Source: Cenococcum geophilum 1.58
Taxonomy: Eukaryota; Ascomycota; Dothideomycetes; Gloniales; Gloniaceae
Assembly (NCBI GenBank): GCA_001692895.1
Contig: KV748191.1
Coordinates: 2,232,001 to 2,296,000, forward strand
DNA length: 64,000 nt
Reading direction: 5' to 3'
The position numbers and the translations under genes are program-made. The notes beneath the pieces were generated by a model, which saw only the letters and a program-made list of their open reading frames with translations, did not search any database and was not told the origin of the DNA. This document shows positions 55,401 to 64,000 of the stretch, in pieces (within the stretch, counting starts at the first letter, position 1; the number at the start of each line of letters is the position of its first letter).

Positions 55401-58090
55401 CCCTTTAGTATATATAACGGCCTAGGCACCTTCCAAAGCTATATTAATAACGCCTTATAGGACTACCTTAATAACTTTTACTCTGCGTACCTAGACGACA
55501 TACTTATTTATAATAATAACCCCTTTAAGTATACTAAATACGTTTAAAAGGTCCTATAGCGCCTTAGGGACGTAGGACTTTATATTAATTTAAAGAAATA
55601 TAAATTCTTAGTTATAAAAGTAAAATACCTTAAACTAATTGTTACTACTAAGGGTATCCGTATAGACCCTAAGAAGATATATATAATTACTAAATAGTAA
55701 GCCCCTAACTGCATTAAGGACGTATAAGCCTTTCTTAGTTTTACTAACTTCTATTAAAAATTTATATATAACTTTTTAGGCGTAGTAGTACTACTTATAG
55801 CAATAATATAAACGAAGGGCCTTTTTATAAAAGAAAGAAAAACGTACCTACGCTTTACCTAAACGCCTAAATATAAAAAGGCGTTCTAAAACCTTAAAAA
55901 TGCCTTTACTAAAGCACCTATCCTAGCTTACTTTATACTAGGATAACAACTCTACCTTAAAACTAACTCCTTAGACTATGTTAACGTAGGCGTCCTTTTC
56001 TAGATAGGTAATAACGATCTCCTTTACCTAGTCGTATTCTATTCGTCTAAGCTTATACTATAAGAGTATAACTATAAGATCTATAATAAAGAACTCCTTA
56101 TAATTATATAAGTGTTTAAAGAATTCTAACTAGAACTCTCCTTAGTAGAGCCTAACTAGCTAACTAAAGTCCTTATAAACTATTATAACCTTAAGTACTT
56201 TATAACTATAAAGTAGCTAAACTAACGCTAAGTATATTAGAACGAGTTCCTCTCTAGTTTTAACTTTAAAATTATATATAGACTAGGAGTATAAGGTACT
56301 AAGCCTAATAGCCTAATACGCCGCTCGCAAGACCTTCCTTAGTTTAAAAATAACCCCTATAATTAGTTCTAATAATAGATAATCCTAAAAGTACACAATT
56401 TGGCCCTAGGCATACTACCTATAATAGAGCTAACTATACCCTAGCTTTATACTATAGAACTAGAGTTACCTCCTAAAATTAATAAGCTTATTACTACGGC
56501 ATATAACGCCTCTGTTAACCTATTACTATATTAACTTATTGCCGTAAAGACCGCTAGCGCCTATATACTACCTACTAACCTCTAAAGCTTAGGCTAGATT
56601 AATATAGCAGCCTTAGAAGTAAAAGAGAATAGGCTCTATTATAGAGGCCGCCTATTTATCCCTAACTTAAAAAATCTATAATGGCAACTAATCTAAATGG
56701 CCTACAACCTCTAATTAAGTGGCCACCTAGGCAAAGGAGGAACCTATAAGCTTCTTAGCTAATACTACTTCTGGCTAAAAATAATAGACTTAGTTAAATA
56801 CTTTATAGGCGCCTGCTATAGTTATAAGCGCGCTAAGGCCTTTAATATAAAGTACTAAGGACTACTATACCCTCTACTAGTACCTATATAATAATAGGCA
56901 GATATCGCTATAGATTTCGTTATTAACCTACTACCCTATAAATAATACGGCTGTACCTATAAGAATATCCTTATAATAATATGCCAACTTATAAAAGAGC
57001 GCCACTACGTCCTAACTAAAGGCGTAGCCGTTAGCGACGTTACTAATACCTTCCTTTATAAAGTCTACCGACTATATAGGTTACCTAACTTAATTATATC
57101 CAACTAAGGTATATAATTTAACTCTAATATATAGAGACAAATCTACTAATGCCTTAGTATCTCCGTTAAGATATCTATATCCTTCTACTATAAAACTGCT
57201 AGGTAACTAGAAAACGCTAATACCAGCATAAAAGCGTACCTATAATAGGTAGTCGCCTATAGTTAAGATAACTAGGTAGATTATCTCCTACTAGGTGAAT
57301 TTGTAGCGAATAACTATATCTTAACTATTATAGGACTTACCCCGTTCTTTACGAATAAGGGTTATTACCCCTAATCTAGTATAAAGCTACTAGAACCTAT
57401 TAATAAAAAACTACTATATAGAAAACGCCTTAAGATACTACTTACTGACCAGTATATAGACTATATAAAAAATCTACTTAACTACTATAAGGGAGAAATG
57501 GCCTAGGCTTAAGTAAAGTAGGCTTACTTCGCCAATTATTATAGAACGCCACTACCGGAGATGCGTGTTAGCGACTAGGTATAGCTAGATATACATAATA
57601 TCTTTATATAGAGGCCTATAAAGTTACTTAATTATAAGAACTTTAGCCCCTATCTAATTAAATAAGTTATTAATAGGGGAGCTATATATAAGCTAGAACT
57701 CCTACCTACCCTAACTACCCGTGGGATATGGCCTGTATTTTACCTATAGTTACTATACCTCTATTAGCCTAACCCCTTACCAGGGCAGATATAGCCTAAA
57801 CCCCTACTAATACTAATCTAAGATAAGAACGAAGACAAGAACTATAAGGAGTAGACTATTAAACGAATTATTAACTCTAAATACTTTAGTAAAGGTAGAG
57901 GATAATAGCTCTACTACAGAGCTATATATATAGGATTTGATATAGATTAGCTAGAATGGCAACTATAGAAAGACTTTAAAAATGCAAAGGATTTAATTAG
58001 TAACTTTTACTACGCGAACCTATAGAAACTAGGCCTAAGTAGAGACTTTATACCTAATCCTCTATAGGAGCCCTTATAGAGTTAAACCGT
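52488..58090 (+). pseudogene. Chromovirus gag-pol polyprotein (element G)
   Basis: Gag 52488-54000, ending in a knuckle-like CYKYYxEGYYCNNLNYLIAR (about 53927-53990; Cys and His codons changed). A protease-like block follows, IINCGAINKFIDT (about 54275-54320). RT: KMLPYKRLYPILKDKLLVIK, NKHLNKGFIYPSILLAAAPI, GIQFYINYKGLNAITIKN (55160-55235), AKIYTKLNIITAFNYLQIQE, then SAYLDDILIYNNN (about 55485-55525) with the intact YLDD active-site box. RNase H: LYLKTNSLDYVNVGVLFQIG (about 55950). Integrase: MAYNL(Q)LSGHLGKGGTYKLL (56698-56760), DIAIDFVINLLPYK, VSDVTNTFLYKVYRLYRLPN. The C-terminus has KRIINSKYFSKGRGQQLYYR and WQLQKDFKNAKDLISNFY (57860-58010), a chromodomain. Longer intact stretches than any other gypsy copy here. 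Confidence 0.93.
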
Positions 58091-58374
58091 TATATATTAC
58101 CATGTAAGGATAAATTACCGTTAGATTGCCATTAGATTACGGTAAAATGCAATTATATAACTAGAATATCGTTAAGATATCCAGAAACTTTAACCGGCGG
58201 TTAAAGTTATCTAATTAGTCGGATTTTTAGATTCCAAGCCCTATTACATAACGTTGTTTTAAGCCTTTAGCGATACCCCCCCTTTTCTTCTTTTCTATAC
58301 CTTAAGTGTCCCTTTTATATATATATAGTAACTACAGCGTTGCCGGAGCTCCGCCTCTATAAGAGGGGGAGTAG
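58091..58374 (+). other. G 3' non-coding region and polypurine tract
   Basis: Contains ACCGTTAGATTGCC-type repeats (58120-58155), the 23-bp palindrome (58186-58208) and the purine tract AAGAGGGGGAGTAG next to the 3' LTR. Its H counterpart is 28864-29149, reversed. Confidence 0.85.
58186..58208. repeat. 23-bp palindrome, copy in G 3' region
   Basis: AACTTTAACCG-G-CGGTTAAAGTT, perfect 11-bp arms. Confidence 0.88.
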
Positions 58375-58567
58375 TATTACGGAACCCTACCATAGGGGCC
58401 TCTATAGGAGAGCCCCGTGCTCTTATATATACCTCGCGTATAGCTTATATCAGCTACGCGTAGGTATATTACCTCCTTACGCCCTCAACCCTTACGATTG
58501 ATTGTATAACGTCTTATAGACTCCTTAAATACATATGCTTTATAGCCACTGCCCCCGTCCCGTAATA
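58375..58567 (+). repeat. 3' LTR of G
   Basis: 193 bp from TATTACGGAACC to CCCGTAATA, pairs with 52234-52426. The following TAGTG is the TSD. Confidence 0.94.
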
Positions 58568-58572
58568 TAGTG

Positions 58573-58641
58573 CCTATAGTATTATAAAGACGTAAAATTA
58601 GTTATAGGCTAAGCATTAATAGTAAAAAAGGCGTAACGTAA
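58573..58641 (-). other. Leader of H
   Basis: Inverted copy of the G leader (52427-52487), separating H gag (across G) from the H 5' LTR. A primer-binding site should start next to the LTR (minus strand TTACGTTACGCC), but I cannot match it to a tRNA by eye. Confidence 0.8.
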
Positions 58642-58834
58642 TGTTATAGGACGGGGGTAGTGACTACAAAGCGTATGTATTTAAGGAGTCTATAAGACGT
58701 TACGCGATTAATTATAAGGGTCGAGGGCGTAAGGAGGTAATATACCTACGCGTAGCTGATATAAGCTGTACGTAAGGTGTATATAAGAGCACGGGGCTCT
58801 CCTATAGAGGCCCCTACGGTAGGGTTCTGTAATA
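58642..58834 (-). repeat. 5' LTR of H
   Basis: 193 bp, on the plus strand from TGTTATAGGACGG to TTCTGTAATA, pairs with 28671-28863. Confidence 0.93.
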
Positions 58835-60110
58835 ATTATAAAGACGATTATAAAACGCTTGCCTATTATAAGCAACTATAACTAAAATACGCTTAAATAT
58901 AATAAGCTAAAGGCCTTATTTATAATCTAATTACGAGACCCTCTTCCTAATTAGGAAGTAGTAGGAAAGCTTTAGTATAAGAGACTAGGTTATATAGTAC
59001 CTAAAGCGATTAAGTATCTACCCTAGAAGGTAGGTAGTACGAATCTTTAAGGACTAATAATAATTAACTATAAGACCTATACTGTGAGTAAGGCTTATAA
59101 AATTATATTAAGAAGAGTACCTACTAATAAGGTAACTAGGCCCTTGTACTATATATATATATTACTTATTTCTAAAGATTATAGCATATAATAGTTATAA
59201 TTAGATAATATATTTCTTTAATAAATTCTTACAGATAAATAAGGTAGAGACTTTTACCTAAAAGTTATTAACAATATAAGTAATTATACGATATTTAAAT
59301 AGGGTAAAGTGTTAATATAAATAGAAGATTGCAGTTATCCGAATTAATGGCGAAACCTCCCTTAGTAGCAACTTCTATAGTTAGATAAACTAAAAAGGAA
59401 TTATAGTAAAGTACTTGGCCCTATATATAAAGTCTTAAAATAGTTCTACTAAATATTCTAGAGGGGTAATTATTATTAAGTCTTGTTATATATAAATTAA
59501 AGCTTAATTACTAGAAGAACTCTAGCTAGAGATTATTAGAGCTATAATATATTTAATTAATTAGATACTAAACGCCTAGCTTAACTAGATAACACCTTTT
59601 AAGAAGCTTTAATTAGTACTAGGGCTTTTACCATTAAAGCTAAATATAGCCTATTTACGTGTATACGGCTATAGAGCTTACCTATTTAAATATAACCTCC
59701 TACGCACTTAAAAGCTTAAGCTAAAAGCTTATATTAAATATTTAGTTAGGTACTAGTTAATAAATATCTTTAGGGTTTATATACCTAGTAAAAAGAAGGT
59801 AATATAAGAGATATAATATTTAATAAGTAGTTAGTCTATAATAATAGCTAGCTAGATCTTATAAATCTGCTCTATAAACGCGCTAATTAAATCTTAGAGG
59901 TAATTAATATGTTATATATTAATAAGACGCTTTAGAAAGAGCTTAATAAGATATTAAATAAGGACGATAAGACGTTAGATAAGATTTAAGTAGATAATAG
60001 TAGAAATTAATAGGTAGATTTTAGTGGAAATTAAAACTAAGTAACTAACTAAAATAATAACGTAGTAAGCCTATAAACATTAAAGGATAATTTCTTACCT
60101 GCCCTTTCTA
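58835..60110 (+). pseudogene. Ty1/copia relic L, piece 3 (integrase region)
   Basis: Continues piece 2 across element H with YKDDYKTLAYYKQL and AKGLIYNLITRPSS. The best block is at 59640-59860: LPLKLNIAYLRVYGYRAYLF, then LRTQKLKLKAYIKYLVRYQL, NIFRVYIPSKKKVI. This is the copia integrase C-terminal signature (the family pattern is near VYGCRAYxLx...KLxPKAYIGYLVGY). After it a Gln/Asn/Asp-rich stretch (59920-60080) resembles the usual integrase-RT linker. RT and RNase H are missing: the element is cut or deleted near 60110. Confidence 0.85.
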
Positions 60111-60960
60111 CCTGTATAATTATAGCACCTATCGTACTAACCGCATACTTACGCGTTCGGTACGCTAAGTACGCGTTTACGCGTTTAGTGCACTAACTAC
60201 CCACTTACGCGTCTAGTGCACCCCTAAAGCACTAACTAATTAGGGGGGAGGTGCGTTAGTATATAGACTACGTAGTCTACTTTAATACAATTAACAGTTA
60301 CTACCATCCCAAAGAGCATACGATACTATACGTATTTCGTGCCCCGGGATATAACTTACTTATGCTATTAAATTGGTACAAATACTAATCAGTAAGCGCG
60401 CACAGATTAGCAATTACTTAATACCTCCCCCGAGCGATATATAACAGCGACTACCCGTTTAGACTCCTAGTATAACTTACTAGAAGGTCGGAAGTCGGGG
60501 ATTACGGACTATCACTAACTCTATATACTTATTTAAGTCTTAGTACGGTTTACTGGAAGTATAATAGACGCAAATACAGACCCGTACGGAACCCCCTACC
60601 CTTAAACCTCGAACCCCTATTTCTATTACACCCTCTTTTAATACCTCCGACATCTTTTTAGACCCCTTGTAGAGACCTCTTACCCTTTTGCAAACCGTTA
60701 TAGACTTGTTAATTACCTTTACGGACCGTTACGGAGACCTCCTACCCCTTTACAAACTACTATAGACCTATTAAGACCCCTTACGGACACCCTTACCCTT
60801 CTATAAACCGCTATAAACCCGTTAACTAATTTTACAGACCACTATAAAACCTCTTCTACCTATTACGTACTACACTATATATATAGTATAGCAGATATTA
60901 GCAAGCAAGTCAATAAAGTTTAAGAAAAGTGGAGGTAGGGAGTCGACCTTACGTCTATAA
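60111..60960. other. Non-coding region between L and M, probably containing the M 5' LTR
   Basis: No coding signal. A purine tract AATTAGGGGGGAGG (60238-60251) is followed at once by TGCGTTAG, the layout of a polypurine tract and LTR start. Next comes TAGACTACGTAGTCTA (60263-60278), a 16-bp perfect palindrome. From 60640 to 60860 three imperfect repeats of about 65-80 bp carry TTTACGGACC, CCTCTTACCCTTTT and AAACCGTTATAGAC. M gag must be preceded by an LTR and leader, but the partner LTR is off-window, so the borders cannot be set. Confidence 0.5.
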
Positions 60961-63900
60961 CCAATGTTAACAACTATATTAAATTTAAAGTTCTTGAATA
61001 TAAATATTTTAAGCTCATAAATAACAACCTATGGGAGCAATATTAGGAAGACTTTGCGGACTTTACGGAAGCCATTTTTAAGGCCTATAACCCTACTACT
61101 ATCTGCAACCTACGAACCCTTTTACGTCACTAGGGCGTATAGGTTAAAAGGGATAAACGAGTTACTATTATATAGTCTTTGTATAATATAATATATAAAA
61201 AGGACCAAATAGAATAGACTAAAGAGGAAATCCTAGACTAGGTCAAAGCTACTAAAGAACTTTTTACTTCTTCTAAACTTAATAGGATTGCTAGCCTTAT
61301 ACCTAACCTACTTAACTAAATTTATCCTATAAACCTAAGCAGCTTTGGAATTAATCTTACGGGCTAAAGTATACCTAGTACCTAAGTTATAGACCGTAAT
61401 ACCCCCGTAAACCAAAATACGGACCAAAACACTTCCGTTACTTAAGTTATAAATCCGTAAACTACCTAAGTAAAGACCTATGGTAAGGAGCTAGCTAACC
61501 TAGCTAAGCTCTATACCGACGAATCTAAGTACAGCAGTAAAAACGATAACTTTAACTTTAAACTAACCATCTTTACGGACCTCTATTAGAAGGCCGATAT
61601 TCCTAAATAGGAGTTTAGCCAAGCCTACTCTATTATGCTGCGCGGCCTAGTACTTAACTACTACTATACTAACCTTAAGAGCAACCCCCTTAGTGTTCCC
61701 TTTAATAAACTATGCGAAGCTATACGTAATTACTTTAAAGGACCGGAATATAAGCGTAATATCCTTACCTAATGGAATGCGACCAAGTTATGGACCGTAA
61801 TGGATAAGAACACTAAAAAATTAATTATAGAGTGCCTGTAAATCCTTATTAAAGACCTTCGCTACCTATAGCACGGCCTTAATATTAAGCTTTAAACGGA
61901 TGACTTCCTATATAATAAACTTATTACGGCTTACTAGGAAATAGAACCTTGTAAATACGCCTATTATAAGCCCGCAGACACTATAGCTGGCCTTATTAAC
62001 GATTTATGGTCCTCTATTGCAATATATAAAGCCTTAAACCCGCTAGGTAGTACTTAAGCCTTTATTACGGACCTATAAAATCCGCAAACTAACTTAGATA
62101 CCTACTTTACGGACCACCGCTACCGCTAGTAGTACCCGCATCGACCAGGTCCTACCCGTAACCCCTATAGTAACTCCTATACGAAAATATACCCCCATAG
62201 ATAAACTAGCCAGAAGTGCTTCGTGTGCGGTAAGGAAGGATATTGGTTTATAAAGTATACCTAAAAAGAACATAATAAGTCTAGGAAGAGACTTAATAGC
62301 CGTATTAACTAGTTTATTTTAGAGTATAAAGGAAAGAAAGTAGAGGAGTCTCTTAGCGAATCAATAGAAGCCCTTATAATTAACTTTAACTTAGATACTT
62401 AGGAATAGAAGACCTTAGAGATATTCCTAACCACTTTTAGACCTTTTACGGATAGCTAAGCCTTTAATACTATAACCGTATTAGCCGACCGCTCCTTTAT
62501 ATACTTAATTATACCTAAAAACTGGCTCGTAAATATACCCGCTAGACCTATTACGGACGTTATAGACCGCGAATAGGACCTATTTGCATATATTACTACG
62601 GAACGCTATACCCCTAAAGAATTCTACGGCGTTATAATCGATATAGGTACCTCTAAGAAGTCTACTATAGGTTACGGATAATACCTTATATATAAGACCA
62701 CCGTAAATAATAATATGGATATTAACACTACGTAAACTAGGGCCGTAAACGTCTAATTCGGCATCGGCTTAACTATATTAATTAGATTAGTTGCAGTTAA
62801 GACCCTAATTAGCCTAGTTAACTTCCACATAATAAAAGCGGACACCCCTTTTCTACTCTGTCTTGTGGACATAGATAGGCTATAGGTCTACTATAACAAT
62901 GTTACGGACACCGTAATTAGCCCCGCAACTGCCCTAAGAAGTAAGAATATTACCCTACTAATTATACGACAATTTAGACACCCATTCTTTATATAGGGAG
63001 AGACTTTACGGACCTATATTTAGGAATCTTTTAACTATAACCCGTGCTACCTTACCAGTACTAAGATCTACCGCCTATACCGCCGCTTCGGCTACCTATT
63101 AGCCGAAAAGCTATATAGAGTCCTTAAATGCTCTGGATATAACAACGTTAATAGGAAGGCAATTAACTACCTAACTAAATACTGCTCTTTTTGCCAGAAA
63201 TACGGACGTTCCCTAGGCCAATTTAAGTTTACCCTTCGCGAGAACCTTAACTTCAACCACTTAGTATACGTGGACATTATGTATATTAACGGCAGTCCAG
63301 TATTATATATAATTAATAAGGCAACCCGCTATTAAGCCGCCTGTTAGTTGTAAAATATATCCACAAAATATACTTAGGATATTTTATAGACCTACTAGAT
63401 TAATATATACGTTGGACCCCCTAAGTATATTACCTATAACGCTAGTAGGAACTTTATTAGTAAGGAATTCTAGCAGTATGCTATAGCTATAGCTATATTA
63501 ATAAAAGCTGTCCCAGTTAAGGCGTATTAGTTTATTAGGCTTATTAAGTAAGCTTACTTAGCCTTATAGAGAGCTTACTAGATTATTACGGACGAATATA
63601 AGGATATCTAAAAGGAACTGGCTTTATAGATGGCTATAAAAGCTATTAATAACACCGCTGGCCCTAATAGGCTAGTACCTACCCTTTTAATTTATGGAGC
63701 TTACCTAAGGATAAGTAACCTAGGCCCTCCTGCCCCGTTTATTACGGAACGAGCAGCTATAATACAGAAGGTAATGGCTGAAATAGTCAAATTACGGGCC
63801 AAACAAACTATTAATAACGCTTTGCACCACTATAACGGACCTAATATAACCTTAGTATACAACCTCCCGCTTAATTCTAAAGTCCTTATATAGTATAAAA

Positions 63901-64000
63901 GCGGCAATTAGACTAGACCTTATTGTCTACTAGCTATAGAAGACGAAACGTGTTATATATAACTCCCTAGCAAACTAACTAACTTTAGAAGCACGTCCGT
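60961..64000 (+). pseudogene. Ty1/copia gag-pol polyprotein (element M), cut by the window edge
   Basis: The best preserved copia copy. Gag reads FKVLEYKYFKLINNNLWEQY (60982 on), DFADFTEAIFKAYNPTTICN and LTIFTDLYQKADIPKQEF (TAG read as Gln), with a zinc knuckle FVCGKEGYWFIKYTQKEHN (62220-62275). Protease: FYGVIIDIGTSKKSTIGYG (62624-62680), near the DTGAS motif. Integrase zinc domain: YRRFGYLLAEKLYRVLKCSG and YLTKYCSFCQKYGRSLGQFK (63070-63230). Integrase core: YVDIMYINGSPVLYIINKAT (63260-63320), GPPKYITYNASRNFISKEF, and an open stretch 63630-63893 with MAIKAINNTAGPNRLVPTLL. RT lies beyond 64000. Same family as B (compare the FKFTL and MAIKAINN blocks). Most interruptions are TAG. Confidence 0.92.

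Larger units (their letters stand above)
52234..58567 (+). mobile_element. Element G: gypsy chromovirus inserted in the leader of H
   Basis: 6334 bp with 193-bp LTRs (52234-52426 and 58375-58567), flanked by TAGTA (52229-52233) and TAGTG (58568-58572), a 5-bp TSD with one G/A change. Same family as H, opposite orientation. Order: LTR, short leader, gag, protease, RT, RNase H, integrase, chromodomain, 3' non-coding region, polypurine tract AAGAGGGGGAGTAG (58361-58374), LTR. Confidence 0.95.
28671..58834 (-). mobile_element. Element H: gypsy chromovirus inserted in L, itself split three times
   Basis: 193-bp LTRs at 28671-28863 and 58642-58834, flanked by ATTAC (28666-28670) and ATTAT (58835-58839), a 5-bp TSD with one C/T change. 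Removing F, J, G and their TSD copies leaves 6364 bp, matching its sister G (6334 bp). The minus-strand order is LTR, leader (58641-58568), gag (52233-51688 and 48267 on), pol to about 43270, 3' non-coding (43205 and 29149-28864), LTR. Confidence 0.93.

Noticed and set aside
52234-58834. Inverted 193-bp repeats interpreted as a foldback element or MITE
   Set aside because: They are LTRs of G and H: equal lengths, adjoining polypurine tracts and leaders, and 5-bp TSDs for both elements.
1-64000. tRNA, rRNA or host protein-coding genes
   Set aside because: Looked for conserved stem-loop patterns and uninterrupted non-TE frames by eye; none found. A covariance-model scan would be needed to exclude tRNA fragments.

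Overview
The window is a block of nested, heavily mutated transposable elements from a filamentous ascomycete (Pezizomycotina-type) genome. I see no host gene, tRNA or rRNA in it. The sequence is AT-rich with a large excess of TA. Almost every broken reading frame carries TAG or TAA where the family expects Gln (CAG/CAA) or Trp (TGG). That is the footprint of repeat-induced point mutation (RIP, CpA to TpA on either strand). All protein-coding entries below are therefore pseudogenes, recognised from conserved motifs read through RIP-type stops. The species cannot be named from the sequence.

Layout. I rebuilt the nesting from matched LTRs and target-site duplications (TSDs). The oldest layer is a Ty1/copia relic (L) seen in three pieces: 22260-22386, 28464-28670 and 58835 to about 60110. 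It was split by three insertions. (1) A Ty3/gypsy element on the minus strand (D), off the left edge to 22259. D is split by a non-autonomous LTR element (A1, 585-18706), A1 by a copia element (B, 5504-18459), and B by a chromodomain gypsy element (C, 7321-14091). (2) A 5'-truncated Tad-like LINE (E, 22387-28463), split by a second member of the A family (A2, 24539-27348). (3) A gypsy chromovirus on the minus strand (H, 28671-58834). H is split by a full-length LINE (F, 29150-43192), by an unclassified 3.4-kb insertion (J, 48282-51673) and by a second copy of its own family (G, 52234-58567). F in turn contains an 8.4-kb DNA transposon (K, 30372-38818). A better preserved copia element (M) starts near 60.9 kb and runs off the right edge.

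Consistency check. Without its insertions H measures 6364 bp against 6334 bp for G. The shared parts of LINEs E and F are 3262 and 3263 bp. LTR pairs are equal in length: 186 bp for A, 164 for B, 225 for C and 193 for G and H. TSD pairs that differ do so only by G/A or C/T.

Most unusual content. Transposon K encodes a Mutator-like (MULE-type) transposase on the plus strand and a second, convergent, intron-dense gene on the minus strand. Several of that gene's introns are 50-53 nt and share a motif longer than the splice consensus. K's left end carries five different tandem arrays. A 23-bp palindrome recurs in the 3' non-coding regions of unrelated LTR families (B, C, G, H). The non-autonomous A family is built of tandem arrays, and one A1 array shares a 12-bp unit with K.
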